A stretch of DNA of 64,000 bases from Pseudomonas brassicacearum (GCF_000585995.1 NZ_CP007410.1:558001-622000); one strand, 5' to 3'; positions 27,146-36,364 are shown, counted from the first letter of the stretch. Numbers and translations are program-made. The notes: generated by a model from the letters alone, not told the origin.

Positions 27146-27746
27146 GACGTCAAAAATATCGATGCAGCAGGTACAAATTCGCCCTTGCGCGCCGGCTCTT
27201 ACGCCCCAGGATCGGGCCGCCATCAAGGCCCAGCGACCGCGCTGTATCTGGTTGACCGGGTTGTCGGGAGCGGGCAAGTCGACGCTGGCCAATGCCTTGG
27301 AAGTGCAGCTCAACCAGCGAGGCTTGCATACGGCCCTGCTCGACGGTGACAACCTGCGCCAGGGGCTGTGCCGAGGCCTGGGAATGGATGCCGAAGCCCG
27401 TAAGGAAAATATCCGGCGCATTGCCGAGGTGGCGCGCTTGATGGTCGATGCCGGCCTGATCGTCATCGTTGCGGCCATCTCACCGTTTCGTGCCGACCGG
27501 GAAGCCGCCCGACAGTTATTTTCCCAGGGTACCTTCATCGAGGTTTATGTGAGCACGCCTTTCGACGTTTGCGCCCAGCGCGACCCCAAGGGCTTGTACC
27601 GCGAAGCCCGCGCCGGGCGGATCAAGCATTTCACCGGGCTCGACAGCCCCTACGAAGCGCCCCTGGCTCCGGACTGTGAGATCAATACCTGCGAAGTGGA
27701 GCTGGACCAGGCTTGTGAGCGACTATCCGCATTGCTGCAAAACTAA
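27138..27746 (+). CDS. cysC: Adenylylsulfate (APS) kinase
   Basis: 202-aa kinase making PAPS from APS and ATP. Walker A GLSGAGKSTLANAL at about 41-54, LLDGDNLRQGLCRGLG (the DGD motif) at about 70, RRIAEVARLMVDAGLIVIVAAISPFRADR and KGLYREARAGRIKHFTGLDSPYE follow as in all CysC proteins. Pseudomonads reduce APS directly during assimilation, so a free-standing CysC next to a sulfotransferase is best explained as a PAPS supply for sulfation, not cysteine synthesis. Confidence 0.93.
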   Translation: MNETSKISMQQVQIRPCAPALTPQDRAAIKAQRPRCIWLTGLSGAGKSTLANALEVQLNQRGLHTALLDGDNLRQGLCRGLGMDAEARKENIRRIAEVARLMVDAGLIVIVAAISPFRADREAARQLFSQGTFIEVYVSTPFDVCAQRDPKGLYREARAGRIKHFTGLDSPYEAPLAPDCEINTCEVELDQACERLSALLQN

Positions 27747-27845
27747 TCGAGAACGCCCTCTAGCATCCCGTTACAGCCATGGACTAGCCTTCGCCAACCC
27801 TGTGCTAATATCCCCGCCCTGTTCATTTTGTATGTGGGATGCTCC

Positions 27846-29267
27846 ATGAAGTTGTCCATGCCGCGATTCGATCAAGCCCCTGTATTGGTGGTCGGCGATG
27901 TCATGCTCGACCGCTATTGGCATGGCGGTACCTCACGGATTTCCCCTGAGGCGCCGGTTCCGGTGGTCAAGGTCGAGCACATCGAGGACCGCCCCGGTGG
28001 CGCCGCCAACGTTGCCCTGAACATCGCTGCCCTCGGCGCGCCGGCCTCTCTGGTGGGCGTGACCGGTGACGATGAAGCCGCCGACAGCCTGACCAACAGC
28101 CTCAAGGGCGCGGGCGTGCGAGCGATATTCCAGCGTATCGCGCACCAGCCGACCATCGTCAAGCTGCGGGTCATGAGTCGTCACCAGCAACTGCTGCGGA
28201 TCGACTTCGAAGAACCTTTCGCCACCGATCCCCTGGCCCTCGGTGCCGAGGTTGATCGCCTGCTCGAAGGCATCAAGGTGTTGGTGTTGTCGGACTATGG
28301 CAAAGGTGCGTTGAAAAACCATCAAGAGCTGATCCAGGCCGCCCGCGCCCGTGGCATTCCGGTAGTGGCCGATCCCAAGGGCAAGGATTTTTCCATCTAT
28401 CGTGGGGCGAGCCTGATCACGCCGAACCTCAGCGAGTTCGAAACCATCGTTGGTGGTTGTGTCGATGAGCACGACCTGGTGAGCAAAGGCGCGCAGTTGA
28501 TGCATGACCTGGAGCTCGGTGCCTTGCTGGTGACGCGTGGCGAGCACGGCATGACCCTGTTGCGTCCCGATCACCCCGCGTTGCACCTGCCGGCGCGTGC
28601 CCGTGAAGTGTTCGACGTGACGGGTGCCGGCGACACGGTGATTTCCACCCTGGCCGCAGCGATTGCCGCGGGCGAGGAATTGCCCCATGCGGTGGCCCTG
28701 GCGAACCTTGCGGCGGGCATTGTCGTCGGCAAGCTCGGTACGGCGGCCATCAGCGCCCCGGAACTGCGGCGTGCCATCCAGCGCGAAGAAGGTTCCGAAC
28801 GAGGCGTCCTGGGCCTGGAGCAATTGCTGCTGGCCGTTGACGATGCCCGTGCCCACAACGAGAGCATCGTCTTTACCAACGGTTGCTTCGACATTCTGCA
28901 TGCTGGCCATGTGACCTACCTCGAGCAGGCCAGGGCCCAGGGCGATCGCCTGATCGTCGCGGTCAATGACGACGCCTCCGTGAGTCGTCTTAAAGGGCCG
29001 GGCCGCCCGATCAACAGCGTCGACCGGCGCATGGCGGTCCTGGCCGGCCTTGGCGCGGTGGACTGGGTGATCAGCTTCAGTGAAGGCACGCCGGAGAACC
29101 TGCTGCGCCAGGTCAAGCCGGATGTGCTGGTCAAGGGCGGCGACTACGGGATCGACCAGGTCGTGGGGGCGGACATCGTCGCGGCCTACGGCGGCACCGT
29201 GAAAGTATTGGGGTTAGTAGAGAACAGTTCTACGACAGCCATTGTCGAAAAGATCCGCAGCCGTTGA
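27846..29267 (+). CDS. hldE: Bifunctional heptose 7-phosphate kinase / heptose 1-phosphate adenylyltransferase
   Basis: Makes ADP-heptose precursors for WaaC and WaaF. 473 aa. N-terminal PfkB/ribokinase domain ([16 protein letters not shown] near 47; [17 protein letters not shown] near 258). C-terminal nucleotidyltransferase domain with [20 protein letters not shown] near 342-361, carrying the HxGH signature. ATG 27846 gives the normal N-terminus [25 protein letters not shown]; an in-frame start 18 bp upstream is possible but less likely. Confidence 0.97.
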   Translation: MKLSMPRFDQAPVLVVGDVMLDRYWHGGTSRISPEAPVPVVKVEHIEDRPGGAANVALNIAALGAPASLVGVTGDDEAADSLTNSLKGAGVRAIFQRIAHQPTIVKLRVMSRHQQLLRIDFEEPFATDPLALGAEVDRLLEGIKVLVLSDYGKGALKNHQELIQAARARGIPVVADPKGKDFSIYRGASLITPNLSEFETIVGGCVDEHDLVSKGAQLMHDLELGALLVTRGEHGMTLLRPDHPALHLPARAREVFDVTGAGDTVISTLAAAIAAGEELPHAVALANLAAGIVVGKLGTAAISAPELRRAIQREEGSERGVLGLEQLLLAVDDARAHNESIVFTNGCFDILHAGHVTYLEQARAQGDRLIVAVNDDASVSRLKGPGRPINSVDRRMAVLAGLGAVDWVISFSEGTPENLLRQVKPDVLVKGGDYGIDQVVGADIVAAYGGTVKVLGLVENSSTTAIVEKIRSR

Positions 29268-29375
29268 TGGGCTCACTCCATATCCTGGGGAAGGTTTGCA
29301 CCGCTAGCGTCTACCTTTTCCGGGCCGAACCCGTTCCTTGGCCCCGCTTTCTTTCGTTTCGTGGTTAATTAATTT

Positions 29376-30350
29376 ATGAAAGTCATGCTCCTGGTGATGG
29401 ATGAACAGCGTGTGATCCTTGATCGACTGTATGCAGTCGTGCAGGAGAACTGTGACGACTGCGCGATCTATCGCCTGAGCAAGCAGCAGCAGAAGAACCT
29501 CGGCCGGTTCCTGTCGTCGGTCAATTACGAAGATTTCGACCGGGTGGTGATTTTTACTCGGGTCAAGCGCCTGGTCCCGCAATTAAGCGTGTTGAAGTGC
29601 ATTCCGGGGTTGGTCTTCCTTGAACACGACGCTTATCAGAACTACATGCGCGAAAGTAAGTACAAAGGTGTCTACTCGCGTTTATACCGCCGTCTTCCCA
29701 GTTGCCGCGCTTTGGTGTCGGGGGCCGTTGTGGCCCGTCGGATGCAAGCCGAGAACATCGATGCTGTGTTCGTTTCCAAGGGGTATGACGAACAGATGCT
29801 GCGCAACACCGACAGTGCCCGTGATATTCCCGTGGGTTTTCTCGGTAGCCTCAAGAGCACCGAATACGCTCAGCGCAAAGCGTTGCTTGAAGCCCTGGTT
29901 CGACGCACCGGCATGCTTGTGACGCGGACCCAATCGGGTAGCGAATACCTGGAAACACTTAATCGCATCAAAATCTTCGTCAGCGCCGACCTGGGCATGG
30001 GGGAGTTCATGATCAAGAACTTCGAGGCCATGGCCTGCGGATGCGTGCTGTTGGCCTGGAGTCAGGGCGAGGAAGATCAATTGCTGGGCTTTGCGGACAT
30101 GGAAAACACCGTGTTCTATCGCTCTGAGGATGAGGCGGTGCAGAAGCTTGAGCTGCTGCAGCGTGACCCGGAGCTGGCCGCGCGGATCGCCCGTAACGGC
30201 CAGGCCTTCGCCGAGAGCCGGTATTCCTTTGCGCGTGTCGGACAGACCCTGGCCGAGGAAATCCAGCGGGAGATGCGGCCCTGGCAAGCACCTTCGGCGT
30301 TCACTCGTTGGTGGGTCAAGCTGCGCTACGGCATGAACGTGCCGGAATAG
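29376..30350 (+). CDS. GT-B glycosyltransferase-like protein
   Basis: 324 aa. The C-terminal half resembles the Glyco_trans_1_2 family: FVSADLGMGEFMIKNFEAMACGCVLLAWSQGEED near 206-238 and FADMENTVFYRSEDEAVQKLELLQRDPELAARIARNGQAFAESRYSF near 240-286. No signal peptide or membrane segment. It follows hldE by 108 bp and precedes two more probable surface-glycan genes, so it likely extends the LPS core or another surface glycan. Substrates not inferable. Confidence 0.75.
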   Translation: MKVMLLVMDEQRVILDRLYAVVQENCDDCAIYRLSKQQQKNLGRFLSSVNYEDFDRVVIFTRVKRLVPQLSVLKCIPGLVFLEHDAYQNYMRESKYKGVYSRLYRRLPSCRALVSGAVVARRMQAENIDAVFVSKGYDEQMLRNTDSARDIPVGFLGSLKSTEYAQRKALLEALVRRTGMLVTRTQSGSEYLETLNRIKIFVSADLGMGEFMIKNFEAMACGCVLLAWSQGEEDQLLGFADMENTVFYRSEDEAVQKLELLQRDPELAARIARNGQAFAESRYSFARVGQTLAEEIQREMRPWQAPSAFTRWWVKLRYGMNVPE

Positions 30351-30355
30351 ACGAC

Positions 30356-31060
30356 ATGAATGATCGCGTGCCTCAAGTCGGTGACGAAATGGCGCTGGAT
30401 GAACTGCCTGGCGGTCATCAATCGCTATTCGGTGCGTTGCCCCAAGCCTTGAAGGACTGCTTGGAAAGGGCGTCGCGGGTGGTGCTGGTGGCGAACAATC
30501 CGGCGATCACGGCAGCCGACTTCCAGGCGCTCGATATCGGTAGCGATGATGTGGTCGTGACGTTCAACACCTGTGTGAAATCGGCGCTGCTCAGCCCGCA
30601 GAGCGTTAATGTGTTCGTGCACGGTTTCAATGCCCCCGATGCCTATTTCTTCGGCCTGCCTTGCAACCCCGAGGTGCAGCGATTGTTCGAGCTGCCCGGC
30701 GCGCGATGTTTCACCATGCTGGTGGGGTGCACCGGGGAAATGTCGCCGCTGCCGGGGGTGGTCCTGTATCGGGAACGCATGCCGTTGCCGCCCTTGTGGA
30801 ACTATCCGGTCGATAGACCAGGTGGCAAGCGCTATGTCGGTCCCTCCACCGGTTTCAATGCGCTGGTGCTGTTCGATTGGCTGCGCGCTCATGCAGGTTA
30901 TACCTATCAAATCATGACCCTGGGCTTTTCCAACGAGGCGGGCAAGTTCTGGAGTGGGCACGCCTGGGATTATGAGCGGCAGTGGCTGCTCAAGGCCGAT
31001 GTGACCGTCGTACCGTTGCAGCGCAGGCGTTGGTGGCAAGGTTGGTTTCGTCGCCGTTGA
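30356..31060 (+). CDS. GT29 (sialyltransferase-family) like protein
   Basis: 234 aa from ATG 30356. Residues about 39-73, RVVLVANNPAIT followed by DDVVVTFNTC, match the plan of sialylmotif L (nucleotide-sugar site), and residues about 159-190, YVGPSTGFNALVLFDWL then MTLGFS, match sialylmotif S. GT29 enzymes use CMP-sialic acid in animals; bacterial relatives are known but mostly uncharacterised. No CMP-sialic acid synthesis gene is in the window, so the donor may differ (for example CMP-Kdo). Co-directional with the preceding glycosyltransferase, 5 bp apart. Confidence 0.62.
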   Translation: MNDRVPQVGDEMALDELPGGHQSLFGALPQALKDCLERASRVVLVANNPAITAADFQALDIGSDDVVVTFNTCVKSALLSPQSVNVFVHGFNAPDAYFFGLPCNPEVQRLFELPGARCFTMLVGCTGEMSPLPGVVLYRERMPLPPLWNYPVDRPGGKRYVGPSTGFNALVLFDWLRAHAGYTYQIMTLGFSNEAGKFWSGHAWDYERQWLLKADVTVVPLQRRRWWQGWFRRR

Positions 31061-31135
31061 GTCAGGTTGGCAAGGTCGGCTAGCCTGATACGATGCCGTC
31101 AGGGGCAAGTTCTTTTTACGACAGGGGCAGGATGC

Positions 31136-31942
31136 GTGTTGAAAGTTGCGGTGGCATTTTTTGGTATCCCGAGAAACTCGGAGATCTGCTTTCCCTCTAT
31201 TCGAGAAAACGTCCTGGCGCAAATCCCGGCGGGCAGCGAGGTGCAGTGTTTTTACCACCTGTACAAAATCGACGAGATCCACAACACTCGCTCGGGTGAG
31301 GAAGGTGAGCTGAACGCGGACAACTATGCACCGTTCAGCACCATGACCGGTCGGCTCGATCCTACCAATGGGGTTCTGGAGCGTTGGGACTTCGAACGGG
31401 TCAAGGCCTTGGGCGATACCTGGGCAGATGAACACGCTTCGCTCAGAAACCTGATCTACCAGCTCAACTCCTTGCACATCGTGACGGCCATGATGGAACC
31501 GTTTGATCCGGATTTCGTCGTGTTTGTGCGTCCCGATAATTTCTACCACACAGCGCTTCCCGCTTATGTGTTTGCTCACTCTGATGCTCGCAGATTGAAT
31601 GCCTACATTCCGGATTGGCAATGGTGGGGTGGTTTGAACGATCGTTTTGCGATCTGCGGACGGGGCGCCTACCGGGCCTATGGCAAGCGTATCGAACGTA
31701 TTTTCGACTTTTGCGAGGCGACGGGCAGGAAACTGCATTCCGAGCGGCTGCTCAAATACGCTTTGCAGCAGGCGCGGGTCAGGGTTTGCACCCTGCCGAC
31801 GACTGCGTCACGGGTACGGATCAATGGCGCTTTCGCAGAAGAGTCGTTCTCGCCCAAACGCGGCATGGGAAAGCGCGAGAACCGTTACTTCCATCTGTTC
31901 GCGCGGTGGCGCACCTACGTAGATAAACGACGTTCCAGCTGA
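31136..31942 (+). CDS. Uncharacterised surface-glycan cluster protein
   Basis: 268 aa if started at GTG 31136 (TTG 31139 fits the GGCAGGA ribosome site equally well). I do not recognise the family. It begins LKVAVAFFGIPRNSEICFPS, a glycosyltransferase-like first strand, and contains PFDPDFVVFVRPDNFYHTALP near 121-141, which looks like the D-x-D or R-P-D acceptor-loop region of a GT-A-like fold. The end is basic (KRGMGKRENRYFHLFARW). Last of the run hldE to here. Best guess is another transferase of the same pathway. Confidence 0.6.
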   Translation: MLKVAVAFFGIPRNSEICFPSIRENVLAQIPAGSEVQCFYHLYKIDEIHNTRSGEEGELNADNYAPFSTMTGRLDPTNGVLERWDFERVKALGDTWADEHASLRNLIYQLNSLHIVTAMMEPFDPDFVVFVRPDNFYHTALPAYVFAHSDARRLNAYIPDWQWWGGLNDRFAICGRGAYRAYGKRIERIFDFCEATGRKLHSERLLKYALQQARVRVCTLPTTASRVRINGAFAEESFSPKRGMGKRENRYFHLFARWRTYVDKRRSS

Positions 31943-31944
31943 CG

Positions 31945-32910
31945 CTATTTGTGCAGCGTTCCGCGAACCATGCGCATCAGCCCCATGGCCTTTTTGTGCA
32001 AGCTGGTCAGGCCTTGGCGACGAGGCGGGTGCACGACCAGGCCCTGTTTCACGAGCCAATCCTTCCAGCGGATGCGTTCGTCGCGAACCACCCAGCCTTC
32101 TTGGCTGGCGAAGCTTTCAGCCAAATGCAGGCCTCGTGTGCTGGCCGGAACCAGCTGATCGCGTTTGAGCGTATACAGCTCACCTATCGGTTTGCCGTCT
32201 TCAAGCGGCATCAAGTACAAGTCCGGTCGTTTGCGGTCCAGGCGCGCCACCAGTTGATCGCCCTCCAGTCGTTCATCGACGTGAAACAGGCTCAGGGACT
32301 TGGCCTCCTTGGGCACATCCAGACGCAAATCGTAAATCAGCTGCAACGACGCCGTCGGCAGATGCACGTAGGCCCGTGGCCGTTCGATCAGCTGCAGGTT
32401 GGCGCTGCGCACCGGACGGGCCGAGCCCGACAGCGGCGTCAGGCGAAACGGCAAGGCTTCGCGGTAATGCAGGGCCGTGGCGTAGGGGGCGGGTAGCCAG
32501 GTGTCGTTGAAGCGCCCGCCGAGCCAGCCTTCCGGGGTTTCCAGCAGGCACTCTTCGGCAATCTCATTGATGGCGGTGAGCAGCGGCAGGTTCAGCTCGT
32601 GGGCCGGGACATAACCGGAAATCAGCTTGAGTACCACGTCGCCGCGATCCTGCCGCCGCTGGCGTACCAGCACCCAATAGTCGCGATTCTGCCAATGCAG
32701 GGTCAGGCGCACCGAGACGCCCAGGTTCGCCAGCTCCAGGGAAAAACGCTCGGCATCGTCCACCGTCACCGGGCGACGACGTTGCAAGGTCTGGGAGAAA
32801 TTCAAAGGCATCCCGACGCTTTGGTACGTCAGGCCTTCGGGTGTCGCTTCGACGAGCAGGGGCAGGGTTTTGAAGTTGCTTGGGTTCTTTCTGATGAGCG
32901 TACGCGGCAT
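31945..32910 (-). CDS. Conserved Pseudomonas protein (PA4993 position), function unknown
   Basis: 321 aa from ATG 32910, which has AAGGAGC before it; a 57-residue upstream extension has no family-like content. No signal peptide or membrane segment. Its sequence (LVRQRRQDRGDVVLKLISGYVPAHELNLPL; TWLPAPYATALHYREALPFRL) gives no recognisable catalytic motif; the beginning and end are basic. Convergent with the preceding gene, 2 bp apart, and 34 bp downstream of the aldo/keto reductase gene, so probably the last gene of a minus-strand operon. Confidence 0.7.
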   Translation of the reverse strand: MPRTLIRKNPSNFKTLPLLVEATPEGLTYQSVGMPLNFSQTLQRRRPVTVDDAERFSLELANLGVSVRLTLHWQNRDYWVLVRQRRQDRGDVVLKLISGYVPAHELNLPLLTAINEIAEECLLETPEGWLGGRFNDTWLPAPYATALHYREALPFRLTPLSGSARPVRSANLQLIERPRAYVHLPTASLQLIYDLRLDVPKEAKSLSLFHVDERLEGDQLVARLDRKRPDLYLMPLEDGKPIGELYTLKRDQLVPASTRGLHLAESFASQEGWVVRDERIRWKDWLVKQGLVVHPPRRQGLTSLHKKAMGLMRMVRGTLHK

Positions 32911-32944
32911 GTCGGCTCCTTCCTTAATGCCGCGCGGAGCGGCG

Positions 32945-33757
32945 TCAATTTTTACGTAGGACCTTGGCGACGGTCGAGACGTTATGGGCGAGGTGCAGCG
33001 GATTGATGGTGCCGACAATAGCACTGGCGACCCCAGGATGCTCAAACAACAGTTCGAAGCTGGCACGGACCGGGTCCACACCCGGGCTCAGGCAGACGTG
33101 ACCGCTGGCCAGGGCCTTCTTCACCAGGATCGCTTTGCCGTGCTCGGCTGCGTAGTCAATGACAGCCTTCTCGTTTCGTTCGTTCAGATTGTAGGTGACC
33201 ATCGCACAATCGCCTTGCTCCAAGGCTTTCAAACCGCCGTCGACGGTCTTGCCGGAAAATCCGAAGCCGCCGATCTTGCCCTCGCGCTTGAGCGCCGCCA
33301 GCGTTGGATAGACCTCGCTGTCGTTGAGGATTGCCAGGTCATTGCCGTCGGAGTGCACCAGCACCAGGTCGATATAGTCCGTTTCCAGGCGCTTGAGGCT
33401 GCGTTCCACCGAGAGTCGGGTATGGGCGGCACTGAAGTCGTGGCGCGACTGGCCGTCGCTGAATTCTTCGCCGACCTTGCTGACGATCACCCAGTCGTGT
33501 CGCTGGCCGCGCAACAGCGGGCCGAGGCGTTCCTCGCTGCTGCCATAGGCCGGCGCGGTGTCGATCAGGTTGATGCCCAGGTCGCGCGCCAGCTTGAGCA
33601 GCCTGCGCGCTTCGTCGTCATCGGGAATCTGGAAGCCGTTGGGGTACTTGACGCCTTGGTCGCGACCGAGCTTGACCGTGCCCAGGCCTAGGGGGGAAAC
33701 CATCGGGCCGGTCTGGCCCAGCGGGCGATAGAAATCGTGCAGGGTCGGTTGGCTCAT
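32945..33757 (-). CDS. Aldo/keto reductase family oxidoreductase
   Basis: 270-aa NADPH-dependent reductase with the AKR tetrad: Asp and Tyr in LIDTAPAYGSSEERLG, Lys in IVSKVGEEF and His in LVLVHSDGND. Resembles the PA4992-type enzymes. ATG 33757 overlaps the stop of the upstream FAD oxidoreductase by 4 bp; a much longer in-frame version is rejected because the extension runs into that gene. Substrate unknown; the coupling suggests a shared metabolite. Confidence 0.88.
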   Translation of the reverse strand: MSQPTLHDFYRPLGQTGPMVSPLGLGTVKLGRDQGVKYPNGFQIPDDDEARRLLKLARDLGINLIDTAPAYGSSEERLGPLLRGQRHDWVIVSKVGEEFSDGQSRHDFSAAHTRLSVERSLKRLETDYIDLVLVHSDGNDLAILNDSEVYPTLAALKREGKIGGFGFSGKTVDGGLKALEQGDCAMVTYNLNERNEKAVIDYAAEHGKAILVKKALASGHVCLSPGVDPVRASFELLFEHPGVASAIVGTINPLHLAHNVSTVAKVLRKN

Positions 33758-34929
33758 GGCAGCAATTGCTCCCAGGCAGGCACGCCCATGGGCGGTTTTG
33801 GCAGGTCCGGCAGTGGGGCTGGGTGGCTTGGCTTCAGACCATCGCGTTGCAGCGCGCTGATCACCCGATCGGCGAAATCCGGGGCCAGGGCCAGTTTGGT
33901 CGGCCAACCCACCAGCAGGCGATCCTGCTCGGCGAGGAAGGCGTTGTCCGGACGGGTCAGGCCCGATTGCAGCGGTTCGGCGCGATCGACCCGCAACGCG
34001 GCCCATTGCGCGGTGCTGAGATCGACCCAGGGCAGCAACTGGCCGAGTTCTTTCTGGGCGACGGCGATCTGCGCGGCGGGCTCGCGGGCCACGGCGTCGC
34101 CTTCAGCGAGATCGCCACCCAGGTACCAGACCCATTGGCCGTCGGCGGCCGGGTGGGTGGTCACGGTGACCCGTGGTTTTGGTCCACCGCCCAGGCAGTG
34201 GGCGTAGAGAGGCTTGAGGCTTGGGCCCTTGACCAACACCATGTGCAGCGGCCGGCGCTGCATGGCCGGTTGATCCAGGCCGAGGGCCTTGAGCAGGTCG
34301 GCGGTACCGCCCCCGGCGCTGAGGACAATGCGCTGGGCGCGAATCTCGCGGCCATCCACCTTCAGGCCTACCAGCTCGTCACCGTCGCGCAGCGGTTCGA
34401 TGTGTTGTCCGGCCAGCAAACTGTCGCCGGCCAGTTCCGCCAGGCGGGCGATCAGGCTGGGAACGTCCACCACCAGTTCGGCCAGGCGATAGACCTTGCC
34501 CTTGAAGCGCTTGTCTTGCAGGGCTGGCGGCAGCTGCTCGCCCTTGACCTGATCGACGCGACCGCGCACGGCCTTGCTGGCAAAGAAGCTGGTGAGATTG
34601 CCGGCCAGGGTGCCCGGGGACCAGAGGTAATGGGCCTCGGACAGCAGGCGCACGCCGGACAGGTCCAGTTCACCTTCGCCCTTCAGGGCTTCGCGCCAGC
34701 GCCGTGGCATGTCGGCGATGGCTTCCGAGGCGCCGGTCAGGGCTCCGTGCAAGGCGTACTTGGCACCGCCATGAATGATGCCCTGGGATTTGACGCTCTG
34801 CCCGCCGCCGAGGCTGGCGCTTTCCACCAACACGGTCGAAAAGCCCTGGCGGCGCAGGCGCGCATTCAGCCAGAGGCCGGCGACTCCGGCGCCGACAATC
34901 AGAACGTCGGTGGAAATAACGGATGGCAT
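33754..34929 (-). CDS. FAD-dependent oxidoreductase, DAO family
   Basis: 391 aa from ATG 34929 (MPSVISTDVLIVGAGVAGLWLNARLRRQG), a classic Rossmann FAD-binding N-terminus with GxGxxG at about 12-17. The VKSQGIIHGGAKYALHG segment near 47 and GWPTKLALAPDFADRVI near 346 are typical of glycerol-3-phosphate dehydrogenase/DadA-like flavoproteins. Translationally coupled to the aldo/keto reductase. Confidence 0.88.
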   Translation of the reverse strand: MPSVISTDVLIVGAGVAGLWLNARLRRQGFSTVLVESASLGGGQSVKSQGIIHGGAKYALHGALTGASEAIADMPRRWREALKGEGELDLSGVRLLSEAHYLWSPGTLAGNLTSFFASKAVRGRVDQVKGEQLPPALQDKRFKGKVYRLAELVVDVPSLIARLAELAGDSLLAGQHIEPLRDGDELVGLKVDGREIRAQRIVLSAGGGTADLLKALGLDQPAMQRRPLHMVLVKGPSLKPLYAHCLGGGPKPRVTVTTHPAADGQWVWYLGGDLAEGDAVAREPAAQIAVAQKELGQLLPWVDLSTAQWAALRVDRAEPLQSGLTRPDNAFLAEQDRLLVGWPTKLALAPDFADRVISALQRDGLKPSHPAPLPDLPKPPMGVPAWEQLLP

Positions 34930-34944
34930 GCGGCGACCTCGGAG

Positions 34945-35015
34945 GAAATGAAGCGGCAAGTTTCAAGCTTCAAGCTGCAAGTTACAAGCGAGAGGGGGTG
35001 CCTTCTCTTGCAGCT
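34945..35015. repeat. Short imperfect CAAGCTTCAAGC-type repeat patch
   Basis: Degenerate repetitions of AAGCTTCAAGCTGCAAG and partial inverted copies (CTTGCAGCTTCAG at the end) fill the space between the SMR pump and the FAD oxidoreductase. This word is common between Pseudomonas genes. It could form an imperfect hairpin and serve as the end of the SMR transcript, but no T-run is present. Confidence 0.5.
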
Positions 35016-35348
35016 TCAGTGTCCGGCAGTCTTGGAAAACAACTGGATCACCACCACCCCCAACACAATCAACGCCATCCCCAGTATCGCCGGCACATCC
35101 AGCTTCTGCCCGTAGATGAACAACGCCGCCACACTGACCATGACGATCCCCATTCCGGCCCAGACCGCATACGCCACGCCCACCGGGACGGTGCGAACGA
35201 CAAGGGTGAGCATCCAGAACGCAATGCCGTACCCGGCGATGACCAGCAACAGAGGCAGGGGTGTGCTCAAGCCTTTGATCGCTTTCATCGAAACGGTGGC
35301 GATCACTTCGGCGCAGATCGCGATAGCCAGGTAGTAGTAAGCGTTCAT
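35016..35348 (-). CDS. Small multidrug resistance (SMR/EmrE) efflux protein
   Basis: 110 aa, the normal SMR length, with four membrane segments and the conserved glutamate at position 14 (AICAEVIATVSMKA) that couples protons to cationic drug export. ATG 35348 is preceded by AGGAGTCG; a 14-residue upstream extension is hydrophilic and rejected. Divergent from a LysR regulator 103 bp away, which probably controls it. Confidence 0.93.
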   Translation of the reverse strand: MNAYYYLAIAICAEVIATVSMKAIKGLSTPLPLLLVIAGYGIAFWMLTLVVRTVPVGVAYAVWAGMGIVMVSVAALFIYGQKLDVPAILGMALIVLGVVVIQLFSKTAGH

Positions 35349-35451
35349 GGGCGACTCCTTTTTGAAGGTTGCGTCTTTCGATGTCGTCATTTTAGAGCGG
35401 CGTCAGATGGGGTAAAGTCATTACCTATCTGTATGCGAGATAGGTTGAGCC

Positions 35452-36342
35452 ATGAATGTTCAGTGGAATCTGGAGCAACTGCGGCTGTTCGTCGGCGTCG
35501 CCGACAAGCGTTCGTTTTCCGCCGTGGCCCGGGACCAGCGCAAGGCGCAGTCGGCCATCAGCAGCGCAATTGCCCTGCTGGAAGCCGACCTGGGGGTTTG
35601 CCTGTTCGAGCGCAGCAGTGGCCGCCAGCCGAAGCTCACCGACGCCGGCCAGGCGTTGCTGGAAGAGGCGCGGGAAGTGTTGCGCCAGTGCGAGCGTCTC
35701 AATGGTCGGGCCCTGGCCCTGATGCGAGGGCAGGAAGCGTCGCTGCGACTGGCCCAGGACGAAGCCATGCCCTATCAACCCGTCATCGACAGCCTGGCGG
35801 CGCTGGCCGAACGATTCCCGACCCTCGAAGTGCAACTGGCCAGCGCCGCCCAGGGCGATGTTGCGCGCAAACTGGTGGAGCGTCGCGCCGACCTCGGGTT
35901 GTTGTTCTACCACGACCAGATCCCCGAGGCGCTGGAGCGCCGGGTGCTGGGCAGCGTCGAGATGGTGACGGTGTGCGGCCGGCAGCATCCCCTGGCCAAT
36001 CATGCGTACGTAACCTGCCTGGAAATGGCCCGGCATCGCCAGTTGTTGATGGCGACCCAGTCCAGCGTCTACCCCGGCAGCGAGCAGGCCAGCCCACAGG
36101 TCTGGCGGGCTGACAGCTTCTATGTGTTGGCCGAATGGCTCAGGTGCGGACTGGGCTGGGCTTGGCTGCCACGGCATGTGGTGCAGTATCCGGCGTACCT
36201 GGGGGATATGGTCGAACTCAAGAGCGAATGGACCCCGCCGGCCCTCGTGGTGGAATTGGTCTGGCGCCGCGACGAACCCCTGGGCCCGGCCGCACGCTGG
36301 CTGGCGGAACGTTTTGCCGTGCAGTTGCAGGCGATCGGCTGA
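35452..36342 (+). CDS. LysR-family transcriptional regulator
   Basis: 296 aa. N-terminal winged helix-turn-helix at about 1-60 (LEQLRLFVGVADKRSFSAVARDQRKAQSAISSAIALLEADLGVCLFER), then a substrate-binding domain at about 90-290. Divergent from the SMR efflux gene, the standard layout for a regulator and its target. The spacer holds an ATCTGTATGCGAGAT near-palindrome at about 35428-35442 that could be its site. In P. aeruginosa the same pair (PA4990-PA4989) precedes waaA. Confidence 0.92.
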   Translation: MNVQWNLEQLRLFVGVADKRSFSAVARDQRKAQSAISSAIALLEADLGVCLFERSSGRQPKLTDAGQALLEEAREVLRQCERLNGRALALMRGQEASLRLAQDEAMPYQPVIDSLAALAERFPTLEVQLASAAQGDVARKLVERRADLGLLFYHDQIPEALERRVLGSVEMVTVCGRQHPLANHAYVTCLEMARHRQLLMATQSSVYPGSEQASPQVWRADSFYVLAEWLRCGLGWAWLPRHVVQYPAYLGDMVELKSEWTPPALVVELVWRRDEPLGPAARWLAERFAVQLQAIG

Positions 36343-36364
36343 AAAACCGATAAACTCCGCCGCC

